A stretch of DNA of 64,000 nt, from NCBI RefSeq assembly GCF_014652895.1, contig NZ_BMZR01000006.1:58898-122897 (forward strand), in the 5' to 3' direction. The DNA is from Psychrobacter glaciei (GTDB lineage Bacteria; Pseudomonadota; Gammaproteobacteria; Pseudomonadales; Moraxellaceae). Within the stretch, counting starts at the first letter, position 1; every line of letters begins with the position of its first letter. Under the pieces are notes generated by a model. It was given only the letters and a program-made list of their open reading frames with translations, did no database searches and was not told where the DNA came from. A program made the position numbers and the translations under genes. Shown piece after piece: positions 1-9,790 of the stretch.

Positions 1-185
1 AGCCATTAGAAGTACGTATGGGTAAAGGTAAAGGTCCTGTTGAATATTGGGTATGCGAAATCAAACCTGGTAAAGTGCTATATGAAATTGAAGGGGTACC
101 AGAAGAGCTTGCACGTGAAGCTTTCACGCTTGCTGCAGCAAAACTGCCCTTTAAAACTACCATTGTTAAGCGGACGATAATGTAA
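1..185 (+). CDS. rplP: 50S ribosomal protein L16, C-terminal part (partial)
   Basis: This is the last 60 codons of L16, cut by the left edge of the window. L16 sits in the large subunit near the A-site tRNA elbow and helps assemble the peptidyl-transferase region. The visible part reads [17 protein letters not shown] and ends in [10 protein letters not shown], which is the conserved L16 C-terminal half. The reading frame begins at base 3. The TAA stop (183-185) shares its last base with the ATG of rpmC, so the two are translationally linked as in the conserved S10 cluster. The start and promoter lie outside the window. Confidence 0.96.
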   Translation, partial: PLEVRMGKGKGPVEYWVCEIKPGKVLYEIEGVPEELAREAFTLAAAKLPFKTTIVKRTIM

Positions 186-382
186 TGAAGATCAGTGAAT
201 TACGTGATAAATCATTAGAAGAACTGACCCAGTTACTTGATGAAAAGCAACTTGATGCTTTCCGTATTCGTATGGCTAAAGCAACTGGTCAGTTGGGTAA
301 TACCCATGAAGTCAGAGGCAATCGTCGCACGATTGCTCAGATTCAGACTTTGATTAACGAGAAACAACGAGGCGACTCATGA
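185..382 (+). CDS. rpmC: 50S ribosomal protein L29
   Basis: L29 is a small helical protein of the large subunit beside the polypeptide exit tunnel, near the docking area for trigger factor and SRP. The 65-residue product opens with [14 protein letters not shown] and has the family core [20 protein letters not shown]. coli L29 has 63 residues. The start overlaps the rplP stop by one base and its stop overlaps the rpsQ start in an ATGA, so the three genes are tightly coupled. There is nothing unusual in length or composition. Confidence 0.97.
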   Translation: MKISELRDKSLEELTQLLDEKQLDAFRIRMAKATGQLGNTHEVRGNRRTIAQIQTLINEKQRGDS

Positions 383-651
383 GCGATAACAATCAAACAG
401 CTAATGCTAGCGTATTGACAGGAAGAGTTGTCAGCGACAAGATGGACAAGTCCATCACAGTTTTGATTGAACGTCTTGTACGTCATCCTTTGTATGGCAA
501 GCAGCTTCGTCGTTCTACAAAAATCAAAGCTCATGATGAGAATAACGTTTGCCAACAAGGCGACCTTGTCCGCATCAAAGAAACGCGTCCAATCTCAAAA
601 ACCAAGTCTTGGACTTTGGTTGATGTGGTTGAAAAAGTAGAAAAAATCTAA
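379..651 (+). CDS. rpsQ: 30S ribosomal protein S17
   Basis: S17 is an OB-fold primary 16S rRNA binder needed early in 30S assembly. The 90-residue protein contains the signature [20 protein letters not shown] near its N-terminus and [17 protein letters not shown] near its C-terminus. It is a few residues longer than the E. coli protein because of an N-terminal [11 protein letters not shown] tail. It overlaps rpmC by four bases. A 181-bp gap follows before rplN, which is where the S10 cluster gives way to the spc cluster; the gap could hold a promoter, but I could not place one with confidence. Confidence 0.97.
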   Translation: MSDNNQTANASVLTGRVVSDKMDKSITVLIERLVRHPLYGKQLRRSTKIKAHDENNVCQQGDLVRIKETRPISKTKSWTLVDVVEKVEKI

Positions 652-832
652 GTAAATTGCATTAAAAGCCAGAAGCTGTTAAAATAGCCGCCTTTTTAAG
701 GATGCTGATTGCGCCGAGCGTATATCACTCACATTAAGAGTAGCAGCGGTTATTTATATTAAAATGCCGACTACTCATACTGTGCTAGCGGCAGCAACTG
801 GTTTTTATTGCTCATACGTGTGGAGTAACGCT

Positions 833-1201
833 ATGATTCAGGTTGAGTCAATGCTGGAAGTTGCAGACAATAGCGGTGCAAGGCGAGTTCAGTGCATTAA
901 AGTACTGGGTGGCTCTCATCGTCGTTATGCATCAGTTGGCGACATTATTAAAGTAACGGTTAAAGAAGCCATTCCTCGCGGTCGTGTTAAAAAAGGCGAC
1001 GTGATGAATGCGGTAGTTGTACGTACCAAAAAAGGCGTTCGTCGTCCTGATGGTTCTGTTCTGCGTTTTGATGACAATGCTGCGGTATTGTTAAACCAAA
1101 ACAAAGCACCGATTGCAACTCGTATTTTTGGACCGGTAACTCGTGAACTACGTGGTGATCAGTTTATGAAAATTGTATCCCTAGCACCAGAAGTATTGTG
1201 A
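833..1201 (+). CDS. rplN: 50S ribosomal protein L14
   Basis: L14 lies at the subunit interface, contacts 16S rRNA in bridge B8 and is the binding site for the silencing factor RsfS. The product begins [18 protein letters not shown], the universal L14 opening, and is 122 residues long, matching the family. An upstream in-frame ATG at 764 would add 23 residues not found in the family. I chose 833 because GGAG lies about eight bases before it and the homology starts there. This is the first gene of the spc cluster, and rplX follows after eight bases. Confidence 0.97.
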   Translation: MIQVESMLEVADNSGARRVQCIKVLGGSHRRYASVGDIIKVTVKEAIPRGRVKKGDVMNAVVVRTKKGVRRPDGSVLRFDDNAAVLLNQNKAPIATRIFGPVTRELRGDQFMKIVSLAPEVL

Positions 1202-1209
1202 GGTAATCC

Positions 1210-1527
1210 ATGTCAAAATTACGTAAAGGCGATACAGTTATCGTGATTGCTGGTAAAGATAAAGGCAAACAAGGTACTGTACAAGCTGTAAAAAACGATC
1301 GTATTAAAGTTGAAGGCATTAATATTGTTACTAAACATCAGAAGCCAAATCAGGCAACTGGCGTTGAAGGTGGCATTCTTAAGCAAGAAGCTTTTCTGCA
1401 TATCTCAAATGTCGCAATATTAAATGCGCAAACCCAAAAAGCTGATCGTATTACTTATCAGTTCGGCGAAGACGGCAACAAACAACGCGTCTATCGTTCG
1501 AACGGTGAAGTAGTGGCGACTGCGTAA
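1210..1527 (+). CDS. rplX: 50S ribosomal protein L24
   Basis: L24 is one of the two initiator proteins of large-subunit assembly and contacts the 5' domain of 23S rRNA. The 105-residue protein opens MSKLRKGDTVIVIAGKDKGK, a KOW motif typical of L24, and continues into GINIVTKHQKP. E. coli L24 has 104 residues. AGG precedes the ATG by about five bases. The gene sits between rplN and rplE with short spacers, the canonical spc order. Confidence 0.97.
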   Translation: MSKLRKGDTVIVIAGKDKGKQGTVQAVKNDRIKVEGINIVTKHQKPNQATGVEGGILKQEAFLHISNVAILNAQTQKADRITYQFGEDGNKQRVYRSNGEVVATA

Positions 1528-1548
1528 GACACTAAGGGTGTAATGGTA

Positions 1549-2085
1549 ATGGCAAGATTAAAATCTTTATATAACGATGAACTAAAGCAGCAAATCAAAG
1601 AAGACCTTGGTTTAGCGAATGTGATGCAAGTGCCTAAAATCACTAAAATCACACTTAACATGGGTGTAGGCGGGGCGTCTCAAGACAAGAAATTGCTTGA
1701 AGGTGCTGTAGCTGATATGACCGCGATTGCTGGTCAAAAACCTGTGGTCACTAAAGCGCGTAAATCAGTTGCTGGCTTTAAGATTCGTGAAGAATGGCCA
1801 ATTGGCTGTAAAGTAACGCTACGCGGTGAGCAAATGTACGAATTTTTAGATCGTCTCATTGCCATTGCAATTCCTCGTATTCGTGATTTCCGCGGTTTTT
1901 CACCTAAAGCCTTCGACGGACGTGGTAACTACTCATTGGGTATCAAAGAACAAATCGTATTCCCAGAAGTAGATTTTGACAAAATTGATCGTATCCGCGG
2001 TATGGATGTGACAATCACCACGTCAGCTGGTAATGATGAAGAAGGTCGTGCGTTACTCAAAGCATTCGGCTTCCCATTTAAATAA
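1549..2085 (+). CDS. rplE: 50S ribosomal protein L5
   Basis: L5 binds 5S rRNA in the central protuberance and contacts P-site tRNA. The product begins [15 protein letters not shown] and holds the family core ITLNMGVG and [17 protein letters not shown]. From ATG 1549 it has 178 residues; E. coli L5 has 179. A second in-frame ATG at 1543 would add Met-Val. The AAGGG at 1534-1538 is only four bases from 1543 but ten from 1549, so the ribosome-binding site does not settle the choice. I favour 1549 from the family N-terminus. Confidence 0.95.
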   Translation: MARLKSLYNDELKQQIKEDLGLANVMQVPKITKITLNMGVGGASQDKKLLEGAVADMTAIAGQKPVVTKARKSVAGFKIREEWPIGCKVTLRGEQMYEFLDRLIAIAIPRIRDFRGFSPKAFDGRGNYSLGIKEQIVFPEVDFDKIDRIRGMDVTITTSAGNDEEGRALLKAFGFPFK

Positions 2086-2097
2086 GGTAAAGACGTT

Positions 2098-2403
2098 ATG
2101 GCAAAGAAGAGCATGATTAACCGCGAATTAAAGCGCGAAAAAATGGTTGCTAAATATGCTGAAAAGCGTATCAAGCTAAAAGAAACTATCAGTGATATGA
2201 CTGCAAGTGACGAAACTCGTATGGAAGCGATGCTAGAGCTACAAGCTCTTCCACGCAATTCATCACCAGTACGTCTGCGCAATCGTTGTGCTATCACCGG
2301 TCGTCCTCACGGTTACTTCCGCAAGTTTGGCTTATCACGCAATATGCTGCGTGAGCGTGTCATGCAAGGCGATGTGCCTGGTGTTCGTAAAGCAAGCTGG
2401 TAA
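2098..2403 (+). CDS. rpsN: 30S ribosomal protein S14
   Basis: S14 is a late 30S assembly protein in the head of the small subunit near S3 and S10. The 101-residue product opens [13 protein letters not shown] and has the long-form S14 core [20 protein letters not shown]. It is the zinc-free long form: there is no CxxC...CxxC cluster, only single Cys residues. The length equals E. coli S14. It starts 12 bases after rplE with a GGTAAAG-type ribosome-binding site. Confidence 0.97.
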   Translation: MAKKSMINRELKREKMVAKYAEKRIKLKETISDMTASDETRMEAMLELQALPRNSSPVRLRNRCAITGRPHGYFRKFGLSRNMLRERVMQGDVPGVRKASW

Positions 2404-2414
2404 GGAGTAACTAT

Positions 2415-2813
2415 ATGAGTATGCAAGATACCGTTGGGGATATGCTAACCCGTATTCGTAACGCACAAATGGCTAACAAAGTATCGGTAGCAATGCCGAG
2501 CTCTAAATTACGTAAATCAATTGCTGATTTACTGGTTAGCGAAGGTTATGTAGCGAACGCTGTTGTTACTGAACAAGACAACAATAAAGCAACATTGACT
2601 ATTGAACTGAAATACTTCGAAGGCAAAGCTGTCATCGAAACTATCCAACGTTTTAGCCGTCCTGGTTTACGCCAGCATCGCGGTAAAGACGCTATCCCTA
2701 CTGTTAAGCAAGGTATGGGTGTTGCTATCGTATCGACTAGCCAAGGTATCATGAGCGATCGTGCTGCACGCGCTGCTGGTATCGGTGGTGAAATCGTTGC
2801 ATTCGTTGCCTAA
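2415..2813 (+). CDS. rpsH: 30S ribosomal protein S8
   Basis: S8 binds helix 21 of 16S rRNA and, in enterobacteria, represses translation of the spc mRNA at the L5 start. The 132-residue protein opens [18 protein letters not shown], as S8 does, and ends in the typical [24 protein letters not shown] lies seven bases before the ATG. Unlike the tight spacing elsewhere in the cluster, the next gene (rplF) is 223 bases away, with a terminator-like hairpin in the gap. Whether S8 autoregulation operates here cannot be read from the sequence. Confidence 0.97.
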   Translation: MSMQDTVGDMLTRIRNAQMANKVSVAMPSSKLRKSIADLLVSEGYVANAVVTEQDNNKATLTIELKYFEGKAVIETIQRFSRPGLRQHRGKDAIPTVKQGMGVAIVSTSQGIMSDRAARAAGIGGEIVAFVA

Positions 2814-2964
2814 TTAGCATTTATGCTATTGGTGATGAGACGACAAAGTCTACTTGAACCCCTTTAAGCTGTTGTAAGTCCATAATGATTTGCAATGAGC
2901 TTAAAGAAAGCTAAGCATTTGAAGTTGATAAAATTGAATGGTGCTTAATGGGAACAACTATGCT

Positions 2965-2997
2965 AAACTAGCAGGCTTTTTAGCCTGTTAGTTTTTT
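2965..2997 (+). terminator. terminator-like hairpin inside the spc cluster
   Basis: The arm AAACTAGCAGGCT (2965-2977) pairs with AGCCTGTTAGTTT (2982-2994) through 13 positions, one a G-U pair, closing a TTTT loop. A T-rich tail continues to 2997. This has the form of a Rho-independent terminator or attenuator between rpsH and rplF. It may reduce expression of the downstream half of the cluster, or mark a separate transcription unit starting near 3000. The 223-bp gap holds no convincing gene. Confidence 0.6.
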
Positions 2998-3036
2998 CGC
3001 TAATATAAAGAAGTTAATTTTTTAAGGAATATTCCT

Positions 3037-3570
3037 ATGTCTCGTGTGGCTAAAGCCCCAGTGACGCTGCCAAACGGCGTAAGCGTTACTTTGAACGATC
3101 GGCAGGTCGAAGTGAAAGGCAAGAACGGCAATTTGTCTTTACGCCTGCATGAATTGGTCGAGCTGAAACAGGAAGATGATGCGATCATTTTCTCACCTAC
3201 AGTCGATTCAAAAGAAGCCATGATGCACACTGGCACCATGCGCGCCCTGCTTAACAATTATGTTACTGGCGTGAATGAAGGCTTTGAAAGACGTCTTCAA
3301 TTAATTGGTGTTGGTTATCGCGCGCAAGCTACTGGTAATAAAGTAACGCTAAACGTTGGTTACTCTCATCCAGTAGAATATACGCTACCTGAAGGTGTGT
3401 CAGCTGAAACCCCAACGCAAACTGAAATTGTTTTGAAATCGAACAATAAGCAGCAGCTTGGTCAAGCAGCGGCTAATATCCGTGGTTTCCGCCCACCAGA
3501 GCCTTATAAAGGCAAAGGTATTCGTTATAGCGACGAACATGTGGTTCGCAAAGAAGCTAAGAAAAAATAA
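3037..3570 (+). CDS. rplF: 50S ribosomal protein L6
   Basis: L6 lies near the GTPase-associated centre and the sarcin-ricin loop of the large subunit. The 177-residue protein equals E. coli L6 in length, opens [15 protein letters not shown] and carries the L6 C-terminal signature [14 protein letters not shown] lies nine bases before the ATG. It is the first gene after the hairpin at 2965-2997, so it may also be the first gene of a secondary transcript. rplR follows after 11 bases. Confidence 0.97.
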   Translation: MSRVAKAPVTLPNGVSVTLNDRQVEVKGKNGNLSLRLHELVELKQEDDAIIFSPTVDSKEAMMHTGTMRALLNNYVTGVNEGFERRLQLIGVGYRAQATGNKVTLNVGYSHPVEYTLPEGVSAETPTQTEIVLKSNNKQQLGQAAANIRGFRPPEPYKGKGIRYSDEHVVRKEAKKK

Positions 3571-3581
3571 GGTGAGTTGAA

Positions 3582-3932
3582 ATGTTTGATAAAAAAGCAG
3601 CTCGTCTGCGTCGAGCTAAGAAAACCCGCGCGCATATCCGTCATTTAGGCGTACATCGCTTAACGGTTAATCGCACGCCAAAGCACATCTATGCCCAGAT
3701 TATCTCTCCGAACGGTGGTGAAGTGATTGCTCAGGCATCTACCTTAGACGGCAGCTTGCGCTCAGGCGCAACTGGCAACGCTGATGCAGCGACGTCTGTA
3801 GGCCAAATGATCGCAGAACGCGCAAAAGCAGCTGGGGTTACTAAAGTTGCCTTTGACCGTAGTGGTTTTAAATATCATGGTCGAGTTAAAGCTTTAGCTG
3901 AAGCAGCTCGCGAAAACGGATTGGAGTTTTAA
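3582..3932 (+). CDS. rplR: 50S ribosomal protein L18
   Basis: L18 binds 5S rRNA with L5 and helps seat it in the central protuberance. The 116-residue product opens [20 protein letters not shown], a basic N-terminal tail typical of L18, and ends with [17 protein letters not shown], the conserved C-terminus. E. coli L18 has 117 residues. Only two bases separate its stop from rpsE, which implies coupled translation. Confidence 0.97.
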   Translation: MFDKKAARLRRAKKTRAHIRHLGVHRLTVNRTPKHIYAQIISPNGGEVIAQASTLDGSLRSGATGNADAATSVGQMIAERAKAAGVTKVAFDRSGFKYHGRVKALAEAARENGLEF

Positions 3933-3934
3933 TC

Positions 3935-4450
3935 ATGGCTAGAAATGATAAAAATGATAAAAATGAGCAAACAGACGGTTTAGTAGAACGCTTAGTTACC
4001 GTTGACCGCGTCGCAAAAGTAGTTAAAGGTGGTCGTATTTTCTCTTTCACCGCATTAACTGTTGTTGGTGATGGCAATGGTCGTGTTGGTTTTGGTCGTG
4101 GTAAAGCACGTGAAGTGCCAGCTGCTATTCAAAAAGCGCTAGAAGCTGCCAAACGCAATATGATTACTGTTGAGCTAAACGATGCAACTTTGTATCATCC
4201 GATCAAAGCACGTCATGGTGCTAGTAAAGTCTACATGCAGCCTGCATCTGAAGGTACTGGCGTAATCGCTGGTGGCGCAATGCGTGCTGTGTTAGAAGTT
4301 GCTGGTGTCAAAGATGTTTTGACTAAATGTTATGGTTCTACCAATACTGCTAACGTGGTTCGCGCTACGTTTAACGGTTTACGTGATATGTCAACTCCAG
4401 AGAAGATGGCAGCAAAACGTGGTAAATCTGTAGACGAAATCTTGGGTTAA
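3935..4450 (+). CDS. rpsE: 30S ribosomal protein S5
   Basis: S5 lies at the mRNA entry side of the 30S subunit and, with S4, affects decoding accuracy. The 171-residue protein has the S5 N-terminal domain (residues ~15-80) with [20 protein letters not shown] and the C-terminal domain with [18 protein letters not shown] short Asn/Lys/Asp-rich extension ([12 protein letters not shown]) precedes the domain, making it slightly longer than the E. coli protein. rpmD follows after 20 bases. Confidence 0.97.
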   Translation: MARNDKNDKNEQTDGLVERLVTVDRVAKVVKGGRIFSFTALTVVGDGNGRVGFGRGKAREVPAAIQKALEAAKRNMITVELNDATLYHPIKARHGASKVYMQPASEGTGVIAGGAMRAVLEVAGVKDVLTKCYGSTNTANVVRATFNGLRDMSTPEKMAAKRGKSVDEILG

Positions 4451-4470
4451 CTTAGACTAGGTGAGTTACG

Positions 4471-4650
4471 ATGAAAAAAATGAAAGTCACTCAATTTAAA
4501 TCGGGTGCCCATCGCCTAAAGAGCCACAAAGCGAGCTTGAAAGGATTGGGTTTACGCCGTATTAATCATACTGTTGAAGTAGAAGATACTCCTTCAACCC
4601 GTGGTATGGTCAATCGCGTCAACTACATGGTAAAAGTGGAGGAAGCGTAA
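4471..4650 (+). CDS. rpmD: 50S ribosomal protein L30
   Basis: L30 is a small large-subunit protein of 59 residues, the same length as in E. coli. Translation from ATG 4471 starts [20 protein letters not shown] and continues [20 protein letters not shown], the L30 core. A second in-frame ATG at 4480 is possible. GGTGAG lies about six bases before 4471. The TAA stop shares one base with the rplO ATG. The gene is short enough to be missed by length-filtered ORF calling. Confidence 0.95.
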   Translation: MKKMKVTQFKSGAHRLKSHKASLKGLGLRRINHTVEVEDTPSTRGMVNRVNYMVKVEEA

Positions 4651-5090
4651 TGGGTCTTAGATTAAATGAATTATCACCAGGTGTTGGCGCAAAGAAAACT
4701 GCCCAACGTCGTGGTCGTGGTATCGGTTCAGGTCTTGGTAAGACTGGTGGTCGTGGTGTAAAAGGTCAGAAATCTCGTTCAGGTTCTAGCATACGCTCAG
4801 GATTTGAAGGTGGTCAAATGCCTTTATATCGCCGTCTACCAAAATTTGGTTTTACCAGTAGAATGGCAATGACGACTGCTGAAGTCCGTCTGTCTGAATT
4901 GAATAAAATTGAAGGCGATGTGGTCAGCATTGAAACACTTAAAGCTGCTAACCTTATCCGTCATGATATGAAGCGTGCTCGTGTAATGTTGTCAGGCGAA
5001 GTGACTAAAGCTTATACCTTTAAAGGTATTAAAGTGACTAAAGGCGCTAAGCAAGCAATCGAAGCTGCTGGTGGTAGCATCGAGGAGTAG
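4650..5090 (+). CDS. rplO: 50S ribosomal protein L15
   Basis: L15 is a late-assembly large-subunit protein with a long basic extension reaching into 23S rRNA. The 146-residue protein opens [16 protein letters not shown] and has the Gly/Arg-rich stretch [18 protein letters not shown], the family hallmark. Its start overlaps the rpmD stop by one base. The GAGGAG near its 3' end (5082-5087) serves as the ribosome-binding site of secY. Confidence 0.97.
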   Translation: MGLRLNELSPGVGAKKTAQRRGRGIGSGLGKTGGRGVKGQKSRSGSSIRSGFEGGQMPLYRRLPKFGFTSRMAMTTAEVRLSELNKIEGDVVSIETLKAANLIRHDMKRARVMLSGEVTKAYTFKGIKVTKGAKQAIEAAGGSIEE

Positions 5091-5094
5091 TAAC

Positions 5095-6441
5095 GTGTCA
5101 AAACAATCAATGTCATCGGCTGGTATACCGCTTAATCCATTTGCCTTCATACGCAAGTATGACGAATTATGGACGCGTTTATTATTCTTAATCGGCGCAT
5201 TGATTGTTTATCGTTTAGGGTCACATATTCCAGTTCCGGGTATCAACCCAGTTAACTTGGCTGATCTGTTTTCGCGCAACGAAAACACCATTCTGAGCAT
5301 GTTTAATATGTTCTCAGGTGGTGCGCTAGAGCGTATGTCTATTATGGCGCTTGGCATTATGCCATATATTTCAGCATCGATTATTGTACAGATGATGTCT
5401 GCAGTACTGCCATCGCTTGAAGCCCTCAAAAAAGAAGGTGAAGCGGGACGACGCAAGCTAAACAAGTACACCCGTCAAGGGACACTTGCTTTAGCTCTAG
5501 TACAGTCATTAGGAATGTGTGCTGGCTTAATCAGCCAAAATCTTACCTTATCCTCTGGTTTGACTTTCTATATTCCAGCCGTTACTTCATTAGTAGCGGG
5601 CGCAATGTTCTTAATGTGGCTTGGTGAGCAGATTACAGAGCGCGGCGTTGGTAATGGTATCTCAATGCTTATTTTTGCGAGCATTGTGGCTGGTACGCCA
5701 GGTATGATTTCGCAGTCTATCGAACAGGTCAATCAAGGTCAGATGAACCTGATTGTACTGTTCATTTTTGTACTATTAGGCATCGCGGTTACTGCAGGTA
5801 TTGTTTATATTGAACGTGCTCAGCGCCGTGTCCCTGTCAACTATGCACAAAAACAGCAGCAAGGTCGCAAGATATACGCTCAACAGCAATCACATTTGCC
5901 GTTGAAGCTCAACATGGCAGGGGTTATCCCAGCTATTTTTGCCAGTTCTTTGTTACTGTTCCCTGCAAGTTTAGGGCAGTGGGTTGGTCAATCAACTGAT
6001 CCTACTTTTGTACAAAAAATATTGCAAAATATGGCATTGGTGTTGTCCCCAGGGCAACCGCTATATCTAGTACTATTTGGTGCGATGATTATTTTCTTCT
6101 GTTATTTTTATACGGCATTGGTATTTAGCCCGCGTGAAGTAGCAGAAAACCTTAAGCGTAGTGGTGCGTATATCCCTGGTATTCGCCCTGGACAACAAAC
6201 TCAGCGTTACCTCGATCATGTATTAAACCGACTGACCTTTATTGGCGCGATGTATATGACGGTTATTTGTTTAATGCCGATGGTCGTCCAGTCATCGTTT
6301 GGTGTGCCGTTTCAACTTGGTGGTACATCTTTACTGATTATGGTGGTTGTGGTAATGGACTTCATCTCGCAGATTCAAGCGCATTTGATGACCCATCAAT
6401 ATCATGATCAGACGTTAATTCAATCGCCCACTCAACCTTAA
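5095..6441 (+). CDS. secY: preprotein translocase subunit SecY
   Basis: SecY is the channel subunit of the SecYEG translocon in the inner membrane, exporting unfolded preproteins with SecA and inserting membrane proteins with SRP. The protein shows the ten hydrophobic segments expected. It has [16 protein letters not shown] sequence in TM1 ([13 protein letters not shown]), a plug region rich in Ser/Met/Gly ([12 protein letters not shown]) and the cytoplasmic loop [17 protein letters not shown] chose GTG 5095 (448 residues, MSKQSMSS...) because GAGGAG sits seven bases upstream. An in-frame start at 5071 would overlap rplO. secY sits in its usual place between rplO and rpmJ. Confidence 0.96.
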   Translation: MSKQSMSSAGIPLNPFAFIRKYDELWTRLLFLIGALIVYRLGSHIPVPGINPVNLADLFSRNENTILSMFNMFSGGALERMSIMALGIMPYISASIIVQMMSAVLPSLEALKKEGEAGRRKLNKYTRQGTLALALVQSLGMCAGLISQNLTLSSGLTFYIPAVTSLVAGAMFLMWLGEQITERGVGNGISMLIFASIVAGTPGMISQSIEQVNQGQMNLIVLFIFVLLGIAVTAGIVYIERAQRRVPVNYAQKQQQGRKIYAQQQSHLPLKLNMAGVIPAIFASSLLLFPASLGQWVGQSTDPTFVQKILQNMALVLSPGQPLYLVLFGAMIIFFCYFYTALVFSPREVAENLKRSGAYIPGIRPGQQTQRYLDHVLNRLTFIGAMYMTVICLMPMVVQSSFGVPFQLGGTSLLIMVVVVMDFISQIQAHLMTHQYHDQTLIQSPTQP

Positions 6442-6472
6442 ATGAGCGGTACGATATTTCAAGGAGTATGCT

Positions 6473-6589
6473 ATGAAAGTTCAAGCATCAGTTAAGAAGA
6501 TTTGTGGTAGCTGTAAAGTTGTGCGTCGTAAAGGCCGTGTACATATTATCTGTACAGCAGAACCGCGCCACAAGCAACGTCAAGGTTAA
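6473..6589 (+). CDS. rpmJ: 50S ribosomal protein L36
   Basis: L36 is a 38-residue zinc-ribbon protein of the large subunit. The sequence opens [17 protein letters not shown] and carries Cys11, Cys14, Cys27 and His32, the C-x2-C-x12-C-x4-H set that binds zinc. So this is the zinc-containing form, not the Cys-less paralogue made in zinc starvation. AAGGAG lies eight bases before the ATG. It closes the spc cluster; 252 bases separate it from rpsM. Confidence 0.96.
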   Translation: MKVQASVKKICGSCKVVRRKGRVHIICTAEPRHKQRQG

Positions 6590-6650
6590 TATTTAGTATC
6601 AGAAAGTTTTAAACTTTTGTTACTATCTAAATTAATACTTGAAAAATAAC

Positions 6651-6672
6651 GGCGGATGGGATATCATCCGCC
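6651..6672. promoter_or_regulatory. hairpin in the leader of the alpha (rpsM) operon
   Basis: GGCGGATG (6651-6658) pairs perfectly with CATCCGCC (6665-6672) around a six-base loop. No T-run follows, so it is not a standard terminator. It sits in the 252-bp gap between rpmJ and rpsM. That is where enterobacteria place the S4-binding pseudoknot that represses the alpha operon. It could be a processing site, a Rho-type terminator stem or part of an S4 target; the sequence alone does not decide. Confidence 0.4.
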
Positions 6673-6841
6673 ACTTGCCGTGTTTATGCAGAATATTTTG
6701 TAATGCTGTCAATGGTTAGGCTTTTAACTAAGCCAAAACAGCGACAGTGACCATAATATATTTAGTATTAACAGCAACAATTCTGAAGAATAATGCCTTA
6801 TTGATAAATAACGCTTATTTTTCTTTAATGGAGAGAAATCA

Positions 6842-7198
6842 ATGGCTCGTATTGCCGGCGTAAACATCCCGGATAATAAGCATGCTGTTATTTCACTAAC
6901 TTACATCTTTGGTGTAGGTCGTACCACTGCTCAGAAAATATTAGAAGCAGTTGGCATTGCCCCTACTACTAAAGTTAGTCAGTTAGATGATACACAGTTA
7001 GATGCTATCCGTGCACAAATTACAAATTACATGACTGAAGGTGATCTTCGTCGTGAAGTTTCAATGAATATCAAGCGTTTAGTTGATCTTGGTTGTTACC
7101 GTGGCATACGCCATCGTCGTAACCTACCAGTTAGAGGTCAGAACACCAAGAACAACGCTCGTACTCGTAAGGGTCCGACACGCCCTCTCAAAAGATAA
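6842..7198 (+). CDS. rpsM: 30S ribosomal protein S13
   Basis: S13 is in the head of the small subunit and touches the P-site tRNA and L5/L31. The 118-residue product matches E. coli S13 in length, opens [19 protein letters not shown], carries the helix-two-turn-helix region and ends with the basic tail [22 protein letters not shown] precedes the ATG by about seven bases. It starts the alpha operon (rpsM-rpsK-rpsD-rpoA-rplQ). Confidence 0.97.
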   Translation: MARIAGVNIPDNKHAVISLTYIFGVGRTTAQKILEAVGIAPTTKVSQLDDTQLDAIRAQITNYMTEGDLRREVSMNIKRLVDLGCYRGIRHRRNLPVRGQNTKNNARTRKGPTRPLKR

Positions 7199-7218
7199 TT
7201 AACTTAGGAAGCTAAAAG

Positions 7219-7608
7219 ATGGCAAAAGACACTCGCAGTCGCAAAAAGGTGGCTCGTCGTTCAGTATCGGAGGGCATAGCCCATATCCATGCGTCTTTTA
7301 ATAACACCATTGTTACGATTACCGATCGTCAGGGTAATGCATTGGCTTGGGCCACTTCAGGTGGACAAGGCTTCCGTGGTTCACGTAAATCTACACCATT
7401 TGCAGCTCAGGTTGCAGCTGAAGTCGCTGGTAAAGCGGCTCAAGAATATGGTGTTAAGAATATCGACGTTTTGGTCAAAGGACCAGGACCGGGTCGTGAG
7501 TCTGCGGTAAGAGCACTAGGTGCATTGGGTTATAAAGTTAACAGCATCTCTGATGTAACCCCAATCCCACACAATGGTTGCCGTGCGCCGAAAAAGCGCC
7601 GCGTCTAA
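7219..7608 (+). CDS. rpsK: 30S ribosomal protein S11
   Basis: S11 lies on the platform of the 30S subunit near the mRNA exit. The 129-residue protein equals the E. coli length. It contains [20 protein letters not shown], then [14 protein letters not shown], and ends [10 protein letters not shown], all S11 signatures. AGGAAG precedes the ATG. It follows rpsM by 20 bases and precedes rpsD by 48. Confidence 0.97.
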   Translation: MAKDTRSRKKVARRSVSEGIAHIHASFNNTIVTITDRQGNALAWATSGGQGFRGSRKSTPFAAQVAAEVAGKAAQEYGVKNIDVLVKGPGPGRESAVRALGALGYKVNSISDVTPIPHNGCRAPKKRRV

Positions 7609-7656
7609 TATTAAAGACGAAGCTTTTTATCCCAAAAGCTTATAGGAGACATAACA

Positions 7657-8298
7657 ATGGCCCGCTATATTGGACCAAAACTCAAATTATCACGTCGTGA
7701 AGGTACAGACTTAGGCCTTAAGTCTGGTGTTAAACCATACGATGTTAAAACGAAAAAAGCTGGTCGTCCACCAGGTCAACACGGTGTAAGCCGTAACAAG
7801 ACCTCAGAATATGCTCTACAGCTGCGTGAAAAGCAGAAAGTTAAGCGTATTTATGGTGTACTAGAGCGTCAATTCGCTAACTACTATAAAGAAGCTGCTC
7901 GTAAGCGCGGTGCTACTGGTGAAAACCTACTAGCCATGCTTGAGAGCCGTCTAGATAACGTTGTATATCGCATGGGCTTTGGCTCAACTCGCGCAGAAGC
8001 ACGTCAGCTAGTCAGTCATCGTACTGTTATGGTAAAAAAAGCTGGCCGTGATGAGTTTGTTCGTGTGAACATTCCATCAATTCAGCTTCAAGATGGTGAT
8101 GTCATCGCTATCCAAGAGAAGTCTCGCGAACAACTACGTATTAAAAACGCTATCGAATTAGCGACACAACGTGGTATTCCAGAATGGCTAGATGTTGATC
8201 ACAGCAAACTACAAGGCACGTTTAAACAAGCGCCTGATCGTATTGATCTACCTGCTGAAATCAACGAAAGCTTGATCGTTGAGCTATACTCTAAGTAA
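7657..8298 (+). CDS. rpsD: 30S ribosomal protein S4
   Basis: S4 is a primary 16S rRNA binder that nucleates 30S body assembly and, in enterobacteria, represses its own operon. The 213-residue protein opens [19 protein letters not shown] and has the S4 RNA-binding domain around [20 protein letters not shown] (residues ~100-120). The N-terminus lacks the CxxC...Cx(n)C zinc cluster, so this is the zinc-free form. It is slightly longer than the E. coli protein (206). GGAGA lies eight bases before the ATG. Confidence 0.97.
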   Translation: MARYIGPKLKLSRREGTDLGLKSGVKPYDVKTKKAGRPPGQHGVSRNKTSEYALQLREKQKVKRIYGVLERQFANYYKEAARKRGATGENLLAMLESRLDNVVYRMGFGSTRAEARQLVSHRTVMVKKAGRDEFVRVNIPSIQLQDGDVIAIQEKSREQLRIKNAIELATQRGIPEWLDVDHSKLQGTFKQAPDRIDLPAEINESLIVELYSK

Positions 8299-8379
8299 AT
8301 GACGTACTGCTCGATGTCATGAAAATGGCATTGAGCAATTAACGTTAATTAAACCAGTTTAATAAATCGAGGTGACATC

Positions 8380-9387
8380 ATGATGCTAAATGCAACTGAG
8401 TTTCTAACGCCGAATGCCATTAACGTGGATACGGTTAATGAAACGATTGCGAAAGTCACGCTCGAACCGTTAGAACGCGGCTTTGGGCATACCCTAGGTA
8501 ATGCCTTACGTCGTATCTTGTTATCTTCATTACCTGGTGCTGCAGTCATTGAAGCTGAGATTGATGGCGTTGACCATGAATACTCTACGCTTGAAGGGCT
8601 ACAAGAAGATGTACTTGACTTGCTTTTGAACTTAAAAGGCTTGGCAATTACGCTTCATGACCAAAATGAAGTATTTTTGACCTTGGATAAACAAGGTCCA
8701 GGCACTATTACTGCTGCAGATATCGCGTTACCACACAATGTTGACATCATCAATCCAGAATTGGTATTGGGTACATTGAGTGATCGTGGTCATCTTAAGA
8801 TGCGTTTGCGCGTAGTAATGGGTCGTGGATATGAGCCAGCAAACCAGCGCCGTGAAGATGGTGATACTAAGGCAATTGGACGCTTAAAGCTTGATGCAAG
8901 TTTTAGTCCTGTGCTTCGTGTTGCCTATCAGGTTGAGAACGCTCGTGTAGAGCAGCGTACTGATCTTGATCGTCTTATCATTGAGCTTGGAACTAATGGC
9001 ACTATAGATCCAGAAGAAGCAATTCGTAAAGCAGCCACTATTTTACAACAACAGATTTCTATCTTTGTTGACCTAGAAGCTGAAGAAGCGCCTGAGCCTG
9101 TGAAAGAGAAAGAAGAGGTTGATCCGGTGCTATTACGCCCTGTGGACGATCTTGAACTAACGGTTCGCTCAGCCAACTGCTTGAAAGCTGAAAACATTTA
9201 CTATATCGGTGATTTGGTACAACGTTCAGAGACTGAACTTCTAAAAACCCCAAATCTTGGTAAGAAATCATTAACGGAAATCAAAGACGTTTTAGCGTCT
9301 AAAGATTTAGAGCTCGGTATGCGCCTAGATAACTGGCCACCAGCTGATTTACGTGTTGATGATCGCTTTTCTTATCGTAGCCGTTAA
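8380..9387 (+). CDS. rpoA: DNA-directed RNA polymerase subunit alpha
   Basis: The alpha dimer scaffolds RNA polymerase assembly, and its C-terminal domain binds UP elements and activators. Residues ~1-235 form the alpha-NTD, with the conserved [20 protein letters not shown]. After an acidic linker ([17 protein letters not shown]), residues ~255-325 form the alpha-CTD with [20 protein letters not shown] and the helix-hairpin-helix [16 protein letters not shown]. The 335-residue length is close to E. coli (329). GAGGTG at 8369-8374 serves two adjacent in-frame ATGs at 8380 and 8383; either could be used. Confidence 0.97.
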   Translation: MMLNATEFLTPNAINVDTVNETIAKVTLEPLERGFGHTLGNALRRILLSSLPGAAVIEAEIDGVDHEYSTLEGLQEDVLDLLLNLKGLAITLHDQNEVFLTLDKQGPGTITAADIALPHNVDIINPELVLGTLSDRGHLKMRLRVVMGRGYEPANQRREDGDTKAIGRLKLDASFSPVLRVAYQVENARVEQRTDLDRLIIELGTNGTIDPEEAIRKAATILQQQISIFVDLEAEEAPEPVKEKEEVDPVLLRPVDDLELTVRSANCLKAENIYYIGDLVQRSETELLKTPNLGKKSLTEIKDVLASKDLELGMRLDNWPPADLRVDDRFSYRSR

Positions 9388-9406
9388 ACTTTAAGGATTT
9401 TTGACT

Positions 9407-9766
9407 ATGCGCCATCGTAAGAGTGGAGTCAAGCTGGGTCGTACCGGCAGTCATCGTAAGGCAATGTTTCAGAACATGACTAACTCATTATTTGAGCATG
9501 AACTGATCAAAACAACTTTACCAAAAGCTAAAGAACTACGTCGCGTTGCCGAGCCATTGATCACTATGGCTAAAGAAGACAGCGTTGCTAACCGTCGTTT
9601 AGCATTCAGCCGTATGCGTAGCAAAGCTATGGTAGGCAAATTATTTGGCACGTTAGGTCCTCGTTACCAGACGCGTCCAGGTGGTTATTTGCGTATCGTA
9701 AAATGCGGTCATCGTGATGGTGACAATGCGCCAATGGCATATGTAGAATTAGTTGATCGTGACTAA
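9407..9766 (+). CDS. rplQ: 50S ribosomal protein L17
   Basis: L17 sits beside the exit tunnel on the solvent side of the large subunit. From ATG 9407 the product is 119 residues, opens [20 protein letters not shown] and has [18 protein letters not shown], typical of L17. An in-frame TTG at 9401 lengthens the frame but has no family support. AAGG lies about ten bases upstream. This is the last gene of the alpha operon and is followed by a strong terminator. Confidence 0.97.
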   Translation: MRHRKSGVKLGRTGSHRKAMFQNMTNSLFEHELIKTTLPKAKELRRVAEPLITMAKEDSVANRRLAFSRMRSKAMVGKLFGTLGPRYQTRPGGYLRIVKCGHRDGDNAPMAYVELVDRD

Positions 9767-9790
9767 TTTTGTACTGAATATATGATTCAT

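Noticed and set aside
764..832. N-terminal extension of rplN giving a 145-residue product
   Set aside because: The extra 23 residues have no match to L14, and a good ribosome-binding site sits before the family start at 833.
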